Of a stretch of DNA of 64,000 bases, positions 1-11,699 are shown piece after piece (within the stretch, counting starts at the first letter, position 1; each line of letters begins with the position of its first letter). This stretch comes from Zygaena filipendulae. Its lineage: Eukaryota; Arthropoda; Insecta; Lepidoptera; Zygaenidae. The notes under the pieces are model-generated. The model ran no database searches and was not told the DNA's origin. It saw nothing but the letters and a program-made list of their open reading frames with translations. The translations under genes and the position numbers were made by a program. Location of the stretch: positions 13,662,501 to 13,726,500 of the forward strand of contig OU015651.1 in NCBI GenBank assembly GCA_907165275.2, read 5' to 3'.

Positions 1-164
1 ATCAAAGCCAAAAGAGACACACGACACAAATCAACCTAGGTACAGAACAACACAAATGAAAATGATAAAAGAATACATACTAAGACTGAATATAATATTA
101 ACATTAACAATATTTTTAAAACGACATTTGTGTGGTATGTCTTCATGCTCAAAATGGACCTTGA

Positions 165-323
165 CTCACACAATCACGACACTGGTTTTCAGTCAAGACC
201 ATTACGCGTACCGCTAGGGATTGGAATGACCTGCCGGAGAGTGTGTTTCCCAAGAACGATAATTTGGACCTCTTCAAGACAAAAGTGAATAGGTATCTAA
301 TTTGCAGACGTATAACACCATAG
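165..323 (+). pseudogene. C-terminal remnant of a non-LTR retrotransposon reverse transcriptase
   Basis: A 52-codon open stretch ends at TAG 321-323. It contains TRTARDWNDLPESVFP followed by NLDLFKTKVNRYL. Tails of this form (R-x-W-N-x-LP-x-x-VFP, then a hydrophobic/basic FK-x-x-V-x-x-L helix) close the ORF2 of many jockey/CR1-type LINEs. An in-frame stop at 162-164 cuts it off upstream, and I find no RT core nearby. The assignment rests on this tail motif only. It is a dead 5'-truncated copy. Confidence 0.5.
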
Positions 324-793
324 TCCATATCTTTGCCCACCATCAAGCGAGCGAGACTATGGACAAATGTCTGACCAATCAGTTAAAAAAAAAAAACCAT
401 TGGACGCACAAAAATCATCCAAAACGAAGAGGCATACACAAATCATACACATTAGTATTAACGAACGAATAATAAAGATAGCTGTATGTGTGTTGGACAA
501 TATCAACTTGAATTTGGGACTCTTTCTTTCTGTTGCTCTCTGAGCCCTTAACACACGCAAACCCTGCATGTGTGCATACAAGTCGCCCGCCTGTAATAGT
601 AATAGGGAGAAACTCAGTCCACTTTTATGGAGTGTCATAGATGTGAATATATACCGACTTTCATGACTAACTTCAAAACTAATGGCAAGACGTGTAACTT
701 TTCACCACTTTAGGAGTTAAGTTTCCTAAAACAGTTTCGTAGTGCTTGCACAGGTTATGAATGGAAGCTTTTTGCCAACTTTCTATTTTTACT

Positions 794-960
794 ACTAGCT
801 GACCCCCGCGGTTTCACCCGCGGCAATTTCGGAGCTCCCGTAAGAATTTACGGATAAAAAGAACCCTATGTCACTCAAGACTCCCGTATCTTCGTATAAG
901 TGAAAGAATTTTCAAAATTGTTTCAGTAGATCCAGAGATTACCCCCTACAACGTCACATA
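794..960 (-). repeat. Helitron-like repeat copy, 3' part
   Basis: Reads CTAG, then a CCGCGG-x-GGTGAAA-type hairpin and a degenerate body on the minus strand. The 5' half is diverged beyond about 960. Confidence 0.6.
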
Positions 961-1314
961 CTCAAAATTTACAAACTCACAAAATTTCTCTTTATAATAT
1001 TATATGGATATGTACATGTGAAAGTTTAGTGTGCAATTTCGTATGTAGGATTTGGGTGCTTAGAGAGACAGGAAACTTTGGAATGGAATATCATATAATA
1101 TGATACTTTTAATCCTGATTCAAGGAGAAAGAAAACGTGGGGAAATGCTAGTATTGTATTAGAGAACATTTCGCGAATTCGAGTGAATCTGCTCGTAAAA
1201 CCAACTATGGAATCCGAAATGGACGTTATCGATTCATTGAATTGCTAAGCTAAAGTGTTTTAGGGTTCTCCAGATTTTCAACATAGACTTGCAATATTTT
1301 AGTTGTACCTATGA

Positions 1315-1537
1315 TCCTACTAATATTATATAAGCGAAAGGTTGTAAGAATGGATGGATGGATGGATGGATGGGTGGATGTTTGTTACTCTTTCACGCAA
1401 AAACTACTGGATGGATTTAAATGAAACTTTACAATAATATAGCTTGTACATCAGATTAACACATAGGGTACTTTTTATCCCGAAATTCCCGCGGGAACTC
1501 TGAAATTAACGCGGGTGAAACCGCGGTTCACAACTAG
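1315..1537 (+). repeat. Helitron-like non-autonomous element (reference copy)
   Basis: The copy starts TCCTACTAATATTATA and ends CTAG, inserted between A and T. Just before the end is a short GC hairpin (GCGGGTGAAACCGCGG) followed by CACAACTAG. A 5' TC, a 3' hairpin plus CTAG, an A/T insertion site and no target duplication are the textbook Helitron signature. The body carries a (GATG)n run and a conserved CTTTTTATCC-x-GAAATTCCCGCGGGAA block. About 30 related copies lie in the window on both strands. It resembles what I recall of the lepidopteran Lep1 Helitron group; the family name is inference. Confidence 0.65.
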
Positions 1538-3946
1538 TATTATCTAAACTTTTGGTTTTCCTGGAACACTGGTCGTTTGTTATTGCTACCATTGACTCGA
1601 AATTTCTAGTAGACACTTATTAAAAGTGTGCAACAAAAAAATATTGGTAAATACAACAAAAAAAGTGCCTAGTAACTACTGTGTGATTATCATCCAAATA
1701 TTTGTGTTGAAACTGATATTGGAGAGTCATAACTAAAATATATAAATGATGACGTATAATTTACGAAAAAATTTATTAAATTATGATAAAAAATATAGAA
1801 GGCTTTATCCCGTCTTAAAGATTCATTTAAATACGTCGATAAGATGAAAATAAGCTTCAAAAATCTAATCTCTGTATGGAACCGTGTAAGTACAAAGAAA
1901 CGTCCTTGGCCGTATTTTTTATGTGCCTGGGAGTATCTTGTGCTAATGGGACCTTAGTTTTAATGCCCAACTTTTAGTGTAGATCTTCTTACTAAAGTAA
2001 ATTGACTAAAACTTTTACTGAGCAAAAAAAGTTTTAAGATTCGGAAAATCACCAAAGCCGTTAGTCACTATTAACAACACAAAGTTTTAAGACTTTTTTT
2101 GGATGTAGCTAGCTTAATTTTTTTTAATTCAATTTTGGACGCTTTTAATAGGTATAGACTTGATCTGGTTTTTTTTAAACTATAATAGCTTATAAATGAC
2201 TTGTGATCGCTTCCATCCCAAGTATTGTAAATCTTTATAACCTGGTATTATAATATGATAACCTTAAAAGAAGTCATCCACATAATGATTTGGGACGGAG
2301 CTCATGTATTACCGCCCGCCCAGTCTCCTTTATCATTTAATTGCATACTTTCTCTCCACAATTAAAATTGATACGTATTTAAATTCGAAAACCCGCTATT
2401 TGAAACATCTTAAACCGAACGAAGTTTAAAGAATCCAAAGTATGGTTATAGTAAAAGAGCTGGAAAGCCCGAACGCATAGCATTATCAGATCGGTTCGTA
2501 CTCAAGCCTTAAAAACTTGAGCAAAGTTAACTCGGACTTTGCGTCGTGAAAATAATATACGGACCTAAATACTGAAGGTGACCGCTGTGTTTATTCTAAT
2601 TCGTCACGCATTTTAAACTTGACAACAAAAAGAGAACCCAAAATTGCTTAAAAAAAAAAAATAGACGATGCCTGTATGCTATTTTTTAGTTCTTCGGTTG
2701 TTTTTCATGGTCGTTTGATGACAGCGTTATCTATAACTGTAAAGTTTTAATCTTTAAAGATGGTTTTCTATTTCTTAAAGAAGTGCAGTGTATTTAAGGC
2801 AGTGCCAGAAACTGTATATTCAGATATCATAACATATTTCACTCTAGTGTAATTAACAAAAAAAACGTTGATATTATTTTGTACGAATTAAATACAGTCC
2901 GAATTTTTTCTTAAGCAATTTTACCTTTTGTCCAGTAATAATACATTTGCACTCGCGTAAACGCACAATTTTTACCCGTATATTTCCAAATCTCTAAGTA
3001 AAGCGTCCACTTCTACAATGATTTATGTTGGCGTTGCTGTGTGTTCAAGTTTTTTGTTCTAACAACTTTTTAAAGCCAACGACTCGGGTAAAGCACAAGT
3101 CATTGCGACGTTCAGCCTTGTGGCGAAAATGTTTTTCTTTCTTCTACTATATGTACCCAGTTACTTTTGTTACTAAAACTTTTGGAAGAAGTGGTTTACT
3201 CGGAATCCTTTAAACACGCCATAAACACGCTAGGTTTTAACTTGAACTTGTTTTTGCTTTTTTCTTTCGGCTTTAATCAAATAGTTAGCTACGGTAAATT
3301 TAAAGTCAATGACTACTAGCAGTAAAAAAAAAATTACTATCGCCATTTTGGTCAGCAGGAAAATGTATGTCAGCAAATATAGTAAGAGGTCTTGCGCGGG
3401 AATCAAAGATGGCGGTTCCGTCATATATTTTCGTGTCGATTAAAAGTTGCTAAAAGTGGGTTTTGTTGTGTTTTATGGTGCTGTATTGGACATTAATTTT
3501 CACAATGAAGGTTTTTACATTCTCAAGAAGATATATGATATTTCGAGCTGATTTCTCCAGTATCCCCGAAAAGCTCCGAAAAAGTTCTTGCAGTCTAAAT
3601 GCTTGCAAATTCATGGCGTATAACGATGCTAAATGCTAATAGATATTATACATTTATCTTTTATTTTACTTGCAATTAGCTAAATACATTATATGCGAAA
3701 GTTCATAAAAATAGAAAGATTATACCTAGTAAGTTACTGGCTGCTCGTGCTTGACCCGCGCGTTGTGGTCAAAATCACAAATCTAACCTAATCCAGCATA
3801 TCTGAGTAGGTACTCTGCATTTCAAAATATCATTTGGATTTCATTTTAGAACAGTTTTTGCAGCTCGTTTTTATTTATTGCTAACCAAAACATTTGATGG
3901 AGTTCAACTTGTTTATTAGCAATTTTTTTCTCGCTTATCGAATAGT
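1538..3946. other. AT-rich stretch, no supported gene
   Basis: About 2.4 kb of AT-rich DNA with A/T homopolymers. Two short reading frames (3025-3213 on plus, 3230-3424 on minus) have no recognisable domain, overlap homopolymer runs and look like chance. Confidence 0.6.
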
Positions 3947-4100
3947 CTAGCTGTCCGGTGCCCCGCGGTTTCACCCGCGGTGATTTCGGAGTTTTCGTTG
4001 GAATTTCGAGATAAAAAGTATGTACCTACCCTATATTACTCAGGACTACCGCAGCTTCTTATGATACGTGACGCAATTTTCGATGATTGTAAACAAATAG
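3947..4100 (-). repeat. Helitron-like copy, 3' part
   Basis: CTAG 3947-3950, then CCCCGCGGTTTCACCCGCGG as the terminal hairpin on minus. The 5' half is lost. It faces the plus-strand copy at 4167, about 70 bp away. Confidence 0.6.
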
Positions 4101-4166
4101 ATAGGTATACTAATTGAAAACAAAACACTATGTAACATAGTAGTAGACGTAAGACGTAGTACTAAA

Positions 4167-4387
4167 TCCTACTAATAGTATAAATGTAATAGTGTGATGT
4201 TTGGATGTTTGGATGTTTAGATGTTTGGATGTTTGTTACTCAATCACGCAAAAACGGCTGAACGGATTTGGATGAAATTTGGCAAGCACGTTTTCAGTGG
4301 TACAGAGAAGGACATAGGGCACTTTTTATCCAGGAATTCCCGCGGGAATTCGAAAATTACCGCGTATGAAACCGCGGGGCACAGCTA
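4167..4387 (+). repeat. Helitron-like copy, near full length
   Basis: Starts TCCTACTAATAGTATA, has four GGATGTTT/AGATGTTT units, and ends in a decayed hairpin (GCGTATGAAACCGCGG) with CTAT in place of CTAG. Confidence 0.6.
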
Positions 4388-4722
4388 TAGTATATAAAAT
4401 AAATAAAAAGACGATCTATTTTATTTATATGTATGAATGACCTGATATACGTAAGAAATGATTTTTTGTTGTCACATTACCACATTGCTGACTATCAACA
4501 GTGTAGCAATAAGTCTTAGCTCACAAATCACAGAATTTCTCAGCAAAATTTTACCCTTACCGCCGGGCCGGGCTTTTGGTCTCCTTGTATTTTTTCCCCT
4601 AATTACCGCCATTTTACTCGATCCCTACCCAGATTTTTGCTGATCAAACATTAGAGAGTAAATGCCGACTTTATCTTTGGTAGAAAGGTGACATATACCT
4701 CTTGCGATCACTGCCTCCTTAA

Positions 4723-4891
4723 CCATGTTGACATTCTATAATCATTAACGCATAGAAAACCAAGGAACGAATCGTTTTCATGAGGACAAGTAAAATCGTA
4801 AAGTCGAAAGTCCAGTTTTGCGTTAACACGTGACAAAACGATTTTGTTCCCCAGTTTTCTTTTTGTTAACGACTATAGAATGTCAACTTGG
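4723..4891. mobile_element. Short MITE with about 55-bp terminal inverted repeats
   Basis: The left end CCATGTTGACATTCTATA is mirrored by TATAGAATGTCAACTTGG at the right end. The imperfect inverted repeat runs about 55 bp on each side, so nearly the whole 169-bp element folds into one hairpin. No ORF. Target duplication not clear. Family unknown. Confidence 0.6.
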
Positions 4892-5117
4892 CTGCGGGGG
4901 CTGGTAGCTGTACTCGTAGTAAAGCCACAGCGTTTCTCTAGTCAGTAAATATATCTTATTTCAGAGTGTAATTAGGTTGGACGGATGAATTGGTGCCTTG
5001 GGTGTTATGTTGCTAACGAACGGACCGGCGGGTGTACCATAGGTATAATATGTATGGTACGGTGTACGGATATTTACGATAGATATGGGCGTGAGGGATA
5101 CTATGTGAGAACTATAG

Positions 5118-5245
5118 TTATTTCCCGCGGTTACACCTGCGGGGATTCCGGAATGAAAGTACACGTTGTCCTTTTCTGTACCCCTGACAACTTGTATGCA
5201 AATCTTCACGGCGATCGGTTTAGCCGTTACGGCGTGAAAGCATAA
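5118..5245 (-). repeat. Helitron-like fragment
   Basis: Hairpin block CCCGCGGTTACACCTGCGG, then TCCTTTTCTGTACCCCTGAC, ending GGCGTGAAAGC. The reading frames at 4961-5254 (minus) and 4985-5245 (plus) lie largely in this repeat and are not credible genes. Confidence 0.55.
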
Positions 5246-5628
5246 CAACCACATGAGAAAGTAAAAAAATATTTATTTTATTTTATTTACTTTGGAAAAC
5301 TTACAGCTAAATTAACAATTAGGTCTATATTTAAGTCGCTACAGCCTTTAAGTTTTCACATACAGAAAGATATGCTTCGTTTAATGAACATTCCTGTAGC
5401 AGACAGCATGCCGCCTCGCTACAAAACTAAGCGGTCATGTGGTTTTTGTACAAGGTGTAATTGGCAAACCCAAATAGGCAGCATAGAGAAAGTAAACAAC
5501 GACACACTCATAGAGTAGGTATAATTGCTAACACAATTACCATTCTCTATCTCCATGGATTCGTTGAGCAAATTCTCTAGTAGCAATGCTTTCATTTAGA
5601 GTCAGGTTCGAGAGTTGAAAGGAATCTA

Positions 5629-5975
5629 CAACGTATTAATGAATTAACTGAAAACCTGATACACCCCATTTAAAAAAATAAACAATAATATGATTAAAAT
5701 ATATTTTATGTCGAAAAAATTTATACTTTAAAAGTTATTCAATATTGGTTTGGAGGTGACCTATCTACGAAATTCCAAGCGCTACGCCCGCGCCTACCGG
5801 TTCGATTTTTTTTGCTGCGGGTGGCATACGCGCCTAATATTGTATTATAAATAATTTAGACATGGGCTAGTAAAAATGAAAAAAATTAACCTGTATTAAA
5901 ATATAGTGTGATCGTTTCGCTAGTTGATTCTGAGCAAACTACTTTCTAGTTTTCAGTTAATTCATTAACACGTTG
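5629..5975. mobile_element. MITE family B, uninterrupted copy (347 bp)
   Basis: Terminal inverted repeats of about 27 bp: CAACGTATTAATGAATTAAC on the left and GTTAATTCATTAACACGTTG on the right, with TA on each side. The interior includes a GC-rich block (CCAAGCGCTACGCCCGCGCC). No ORF. This copy is the paralogue of the one at 28955-36747 that received the BEL element, so it shows the unoccupied site (TTAACCTGTATTAAAA). A TA duplication suggests Tc1/mariner-type mobilisation; that is inference. Confidence 0.75.
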
Positions 5976-6272
5976 TATATTTTGTTACAAATAGGTTGTG
6001 TAATGTGTAGAGATCAAATCTTATTCTATAGTACATATATATATTATTATGACATTAAAGTTGGTGGTTAGTCGGATGCCATTTTGTGTAGACAAAAAAA
6101 AAATTAGTAGTAAGCAAAAAATAGAGTCAGTTTATGCACAAAGGCGAACTTATATCGCGAAGGGATTTATTCCAGTCAACCTTTGAATGATAGCAAATAT
6201 ATCATCATCAGTCAGTGATAGAGAATCATCAGTGTCGTCATTTCGCTATAGTTTACAATTTATTATGTAGGG

Positions 6273-6428
6273 TCCATACTAATATTAAAAATGCCAAAGT
6301 ATCTATTTACTACTCGACTGATCAACATGAAATTTTGCACAGACGTTGTAAGGGGTACAGAAAAGGACTTTTATCGGTATTTTTTATCGCGGCTTTCCTG
6401 CGGAAACTTCGAAATTACTAACAGCTAG
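6273..6428 (+). repeat. Helitron-like copy, decayed
   Basis: Starts TCCATACTAATATTAAAAATG and ends CAGCTAG. The terminal hairpin is eroded to CTGCGGAAACTTCG. Confidence 0.5.
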
Positions 6429-6543
6429 AGTTGCATAAAAACTTGCATATTGTAAACTTTTGATTTGAGTTTATTATTATTATTTATTTGTTTACCTTAA
6501 ATTTAGGTTTTTTTATAGTTTAAATTTACAAAATAATAAATAC

Positions 6544-6743
6544 CAGCTGTGCCCCGCGGATTTACCTGCGGTAATTTCAGAGTTCCCGCGGGAATTCCGG
6601 GATAAAAAGTACCCTATATCCTTCTCTGTACCCCTGACAACGTGCATGCCAAATTTTATTCAAATCTGTTCAGCCGTTTTTGGGTGATTGAGTAACAAAC
6701 ATCCAAACATCCACACTTTCACATTTATAATATTAGTAGGATT
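6544..6743 (-). repeat. Helitron-like copy, near full length
   Basis: Hairpin CCCCGCGGATTTACCTGCGG at its 3' end, TCCCGCGGGAATTCCGGGAT, ending TATAATATTAGTAGGATTAG. CTAG has decayed to CTGG on the minus strand. Confidence 0.6.
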
Positions 6744-7641
6744 AGTAGGATTATTCATTTATTGTTCTTAAATTTAGATTTTTTACAGTATAAATTTACA
6801 AAATAATAAATATTGTAAAAAACCTAAACCTAGTGTGCTACCGACAGCGGAGCAGAGCTCAAACTACCAGTGGTTAAAGTCACAGAGACAGGAAGACTGA
6901 CTGAGATTGATTTTTTATTTTTTTCTCAGCATTGGCTGGTAATTTGTAGAGTCAGTACGGGCACTGCCAAGTAGCTGATCTATTTAATTAGTGAGTATAT
7001 TGTCCAGGGTAAAAAGGTTCGTCCAGTAGAAAGTGATTATTTATTATATTTATTATTATTATTTAACAGACAAAAACGATTCCGTTGACGACTGTATCTG
7101 CCGATATTCAAATGCTCGTCCACTCTAGTGAAATCGGTGCGGCTAACCCATTTCATATGTATTAGCAAAGAGACGAAGTACGAAAAACTGATATTGCTTC
7201 GGGCCCGAGCACTCATGGCGCATTGAAAATCTCTCCCGTTGCTAACGATTCCACTTCCACACACACTCGTGGCGTACTGCAGACGTTCCCCAACAATAGA
7301 GCAAGGATATGACAATGTGCTCAAGTTTTTCCATTTAAAATATGCGGAGTTTCATGCACTCAGTCGATCTGTGCAATTACTTGGATTTTCAGAATATTAC
7401 CTATAGCTGTTGTGGTCCTGACTTAGATTTATAATTGCGAATGTGAGTCCGTTTGTTTGTTACGCTTTTACGCCTTAACTTCTCAAATAGCGAGTAATAT
7501 TATAGTTTTAATACACTATATTTTGTTTCTAGCACAATAATATCACAGTGATAATACCTAGTACGAATTTAAAGTTTCTTGAGACAATATAACTAACAAT
7601 AATACATGTAGGTATGTAGCGGCTAATCATGGTTAATAATT

Positions 7642-7880
7642 GGACATAGATAAGCAATATAGGGTGTTAACCCACACTCGAGAAATTTTGAGTATATCGT
7701 ATTTTAAAATTATAGCGCCATTTTGTGTCAACATTTTTTTTATGTTCAACATATTGTTACATATTTAAACAATGTATCAAGGTAAACACATATTTAAAAA
7801 ACGTTTTTTAGCTCGCAACAAATCGTTCTGTATCAATAACTTAATTTTGTGGGTTAACATGTTATTGCTTATCTGCGTCC
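7642..7880. mobile_element. MITE with 34-bp imperfect inverted termini (239 bp)
   Basis: Left end GGACATAGATAAGCAATA, then GTGTTAACCCACA. Right end TGTGGGTTAACATG, then TTGCTTATCTGCGTCC. Both sides abut AATT. No coding potential. Superfamily undetermined because the target duplication is ambiguous within the AATT. Confidence 0.6.
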
Positions 7881-8111
7881 AATTAGGATCGGTCCGTCAT
7901 GTATTGGGAATTTCGTAATCTTTCAACAGCAAGGCAATTATGTAACTTTCAATCAGAAAAATAGCGATTTTGTGATCAATCAATCATGTTGAGGCGGCTT
8001 CAACTTTTGAAGTAGGTATGATTATTTTGGTGGATTGCTAGATATTGTAGGTGTCAAAACCTGCATACTGTAATCGCAAAACCACCATGTTTTTGATTGC
8101 AACCGAAAAAT

Positions 8112-8252
8112 GATAGAAAAAAAAATTACATAATAGTCCCTCAGGTAGTAATTTTACTAATTCAACAGCTCAAGCTCATTGTTAGGGTTTGAACCTATGC
8201 CTTGCGGCGTTTGACCTGAACGCACCAACCACTGAGCTATCATCGCTGTGCG
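8112..8252 (-). repeat. tRNA-derived SINE or tRNA pseudogene with pol III boxes
   Basis: On the minus strand an A-box-like TAGCTCAGTGG (8229-8239) precedes a B-box-like GGTTCAAACCC (8185-8195) at tRNA-like spacing. A run of nine T residues (8117-8125) could end pol III transcription. The flanks do not pair as a clean acceptor stem, so a functional tRNA is unlikely. I infer a SINE head or a tRNA pseudogene. Confidence 0.5.
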
Positions 8253-8401
8253 TATCCTGCATAGCCCCTCAATTTCTTACTTTACGTATACTACTAAGAG
8301 TGATATGTTTACAAAATTTCCGGCACAATCTGTAACATCACCGATTACGAAATGGTGCTGTACTTATTCTGTCACCCACTCCTCTGGGAACTGGCTATAT
8401 C

Positions 8402-8638
8402 AGGGCCCTTATTCCACTATGACCAAATCACGCCGCGCTAAGATAAGACGCCGAAAAAACTGTCTTTCCCTGGTAACCAAACAAGTTTTACTGCAAAAAA
8501 AATACATTTACAACGTTTCTTATGGCATCAAGAATAATAATTTCTATAATATCTTGGCATCTAGAATGTTTGGAAATGCGTTTTTGGGACGCGCGTTATG
8601 GGCAAGGAATGTTGTTGGTCGTAGTGGATAAGGGCCCT
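8402..8638. mobile_element. MITE with AGGGCCCTTA termini (237 bp)
   Basis: Left AGGGCCCTTATTCCACTATG, right TAGTGGATAAGGGCCCT. The inverted repeat is about 23 bp with few mismatches and continues weakly inward (ACGCCGCGC against GACGCGCGT). A 127-codon frame at 8248-8631 lies mostly inside it and has no recognisable domain, so I treat that frame as spurious. Confidence 0.6.
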
Positions 8639-8932
8639 ATTAACGAGTGGTTGTAGTCATAGATACCGGCTCGACCTTCGACCTACATGTTCACACATCA
8701 AAAGGCCACATCTCGACACACCGTCATGAACAGCATAATTAATATTTAACCGAATATTATGTGACGCGAACGCCTTGATCCCAGCTACATTAGTAACCAC
8801 ATGAATATCGACACATGGGATTATTCAAATAAGACATAGAATACGCATGCGAGACGGAAAGTTAAATCGTAATTTGTAATATTTGATTAGTCAAATACAT
8901 CAATGGATTTACATTTGATATATCCCTACTAA

Positions 8933-9511
8933 TATTATGAGTGCGAAAGTAAATGTCTGTCTGTCTGTCTGTTACGCTTTCACGCCTTAACGGCTCGAAC
9001 GACCATCATTAAATTTTGTACACGACCCGATTGGCGCAATGGTCACCATGCCTGCCCGCTAATCAAGAGGTTCCGGGTTCGATTCCCGGTGGGGGTGGAC
9101 TTTGTGTGATGAACACAGGGTTCCATTTTCCAGTCTGGGTGTGTATATATATATATCTATAGTATAATATATATGTAATAATATATGTAGTATATACCAC
9201 GTTTGCTTGGTTTCCACGACACAAGTTAGTTAATAGCTTACTGTGGGATCAAGTAGATCTGTGTGTTGTGATGTGGATTATTATTATTATTATTATTATC
9301 ATCAGAGATGGACATTGGACATATCCTATGTCGCGCCATACTTTTTATCGCGGAATTTCTGCGGGCACTCCGAAATTAACGTCAGTGAAATCTCATGAAA
9401 TTTTACATACACATTGTCAGGGGTAGAGAAAAGGAAATAGGGTACTTTGTATTCCGGAATTCCTGCGGAAACTCCGAAATTTCCGCGGGTGAAACTGCGG
9501 AAAACAGCTAG
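8933..9511 (+). repeat. Helitron-like copy interrupted by a SINE
   Basis: The 5' part starts TCCCTACTAATATTATGAG and breaks near 9023 after ATTAAATTTTGTACAC. The 3' part resumes near 9330 and ends with hairpin GCGGGTGAAACTGCGG plus CTAG 9508-9511. The tRNA-like SINE at 9024-9299 lies in the gap. The second part holds two hairpin/GGAATT modules, suggesting an older tandem or nested copy. Confidence 0.55.
9024..9299 (+). repeat. tRNA-derived SINE with (ATT)n tail
   Basis: The head reads like a tRNA: A-box GGCGCAATGGTC near 9033 and a perfect B-box GGTTCGATTCC at 9076-9086, followed by GGACTTTGTGTGATGAACAC. The tail is (ATT)n at about 9276-9299. A decayed antisense relative lies at 63684-63745. 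Pol III transcription and LINE-assisted insertion are known for this class. Confidence 0.65.
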
Positions 9512-10199
9512 TTAGATACGTGAAACTGTGTCTTTCTTGTACATCAAAAGTTACCTAATAACTTTAAACTAGCAATTTTAATACATAATATTCCGTGTAT
9601 CACGGAAACGCCGGTTCTATTTGGATCAAATAGATGTTGCTAATAGATGTTAGAATACTGTTGCCCCAAAACTCTAACAGATTGTTTTACAAAGAATAAT
9701 GTTACCCACATATTTATTTCATTTTTTTTATAAATTGTAATTTTTGAAAAATATCCGAAAGAAAAAAACACGCCACTAGGTACTTCTTTGAAATGAATTT
9801 GAACCCACCAACTTCATACTGAACTTTGACTGCGTCCGTTGTCTTCTATATGGATAGATAAACTTTATAGAAGGCAGAATTTTTCTTACCAGCGCGTGTC
9901 ACTTCCATTGCTGTTGAAATATCATATTATTTAACGTTCCCAAAAAAGTATCACTTCAGAATTACTTTATCACAGTGAATGGTGCCGGTGGGTGAACCCG
10001 CATCTGTCTATCAATGTCGGGAAGACATATTGACGGCGGGATTAGTCTGTGATTTGGGTGCTCAGTGTGTAGCATTTGTGACACAAAATCCATTTAACTT
10101 AGTGAGCAAATTGATCCATATACACTCTGAAGTATTGAAACGTCAGGATAACCGGAGTATATGTGTGATTACGGGACATCCTTTAACTAATATTATAAA

Positions 10200-10390
10200 C
10201 TAGTTGTGCTCCGCGGTTTCACCCGCATTAATTTCAGAGTTCCCGCGGGAATTTCGGGATTAAGAGCTATATTATAGTAAGGTTTCATTTAAATCCATTC
10301 AGTAGTTTTTGCGTGAAAGAGTAACAAACATCCATCCATCCATCCGTCCATACATACTTACAAACTTTCGTGTTTATAATATTAGTAGAA
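10200..10390 (-). repeat. Helitron-like copy, left half of a head-to-head pair
   Basis: CTAG 10200-10203, hairpin CCGCGGTTTCACCCGC, body with (CATC)n, ending TATAATATTAGTAGA. Its 5' end merges into the plus-strand copy that starts immediately after. Confidence 0.6.
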
Positions 10391-10547
10391 TGCGAAAGTG
10401 AGTTTGTTTGTTACGCTTTCACGCCTTAACGACTGAACCGATCATCATTAAATTTTGCATACACGTTGTCAGGGGTACAGAGAAGGATATAGGGCACTTT
10501 TAATTCCAGAATTCCTGGGATCTCCGGAATTTTCGCGGGGAAGAGTT
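10391..10547 (+). repeat. Helitron-like copy, right half of a head-to-head pair
   Basis: Continues ATGCGAAAGTGAGTTTG from the shared 5' end and runs to a decayed 3' hairpin (TTTTCGCGGGGAAGAGTTA). With the copy at 10200 it makes an inverted pair without spacer. Confidence 0.5.
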
Positions 10548-10805
10548 ATTATAATAATAGAGGATGATCATCCGAGGTCTAGGATCGAAACATTTATCGC
10601 GTTTCACTAATCAGGGACTTTATATGTTGTGTTTGCCCTCTTGATTTACGATCTCCTTATTCAACTCAAACTTTCTCATTTAAAGCGAAAAACTTTTTTA
10701 TGACCTACAACTGAATGATATCACTTTAAGTTGATGTCGACATGACGTAAGATGCTGACACTTGGAAAGTACGAAGATATTTTTATAACAAAAACTGAGT
10801 GTCAT

Positions 10806-10880
10806 AGGGTACTTCTCATCCCGGATTACCCGAGGGAACTGCGAAATTACCGCGGGTGAAATCGCAGGAAACATGTCTGC
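10806..10880 (+). repeat. Helitron-like 3' fragment
   Basis: Only the CATAGGGTACTTCTCATCCC block and the terminal GCGGGTGAAATCGCAGG hairpin remain. Confidence 0.5.
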
Positions 10881-11093
10881 ATGACGGTTGAGAGGCGAAC
10901 CCTCAATACTTGTTATATTGTATACCTACTTCTTGTATACGTGTGCTAAAAATGTTTGTGTTGTGTCAAATAAAGTTTTTCATTTCAATTCAATTCAATA
11001 GTATTTAATAACACAATCCTCATTCTATACTATTCTAGATATTAAACCTATTTCATTTTATTGCGCAGGGAAACTCGAAATGTCTATTTCAGA

Positions 11094-11690
11094 ACAATAG
11101 TACATTGTTATCCTAGGGGTGAAAGTAACTTATTTAGTCCCGAGACGGGGTTTGGCGCCCGAGCGTAGCGAGGGCGCTAATAGATCGAGGGACTAAATAA
11201 GTCTTTCTCCCAAGGGTAACACTGTGCTTTTCATTACGAATGCAAGGAAAGTCAAAATAAAAATAGGAATTAGCTAAAGAAAAAATGAGTGAAGATCGGA
11301 TAGTAGCTTGACACTTTCCCACCTATTTCTTTTTCTTTGGCCGGCTAGCTATTCAGCCAGTATTTTTTATTTACATTGTGGCGACCTAAAAAAAATATTT
11401 TCTTTAATTATTAAGTATTAATTAAAGAAAATAAAAAAATATAAATAGGAATTAGCTTAAGAAAAAGTGAGTGAATTTTATTTTAATTAATACCTACTTA
11501 AACTTTACGTTATTTCAATTTTACATCGCGCTGGCTGTATAGAAAGTTGAAACATGGTTCAATGGAAATGTGAAAATAGACCTAGTTTTTTTTTAATAAT
11601 TTGACAGTTGTCAGTTGAAAGCGATTCTCCCTAGGGCTGAAAAGGGTTACTTTCAACCCGCTTCTCAGGCAACTTCAGACCTACTTTCCG
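11094..11690. repeat. Interspersed repeat E, copy 1
   Basis: Begins ATAGTACATTGTTATCCTAG and GGGTGAAAGTAACTTATT, and closes with GTTACTTTCAACCCGCTTCT. The two ends are imperfect inverted repeats around GGGTGAAAGTAAC. The interior has AGCGTAGCGAGGGCGC and a segment shared with copy 2 at 12771-13151. No transposase frame. Probably a MITE; family unknown. Confidence 0.5.
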
Positions 11691-11699
11691 AGTATGAGT

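Noticed and set aside
8248..8631. 127-codon plus-strand gene
   Set aside because: It runs through a MITE from 8402 onward, has no recognisable domain, and its composition follows the repeat.
9024..9095. Functional tRNA gene
   Set aside because: The B-box is perfect, but the acceptor arm does not pair and the sequence continues into a SINE body with an (ATT)n tail.
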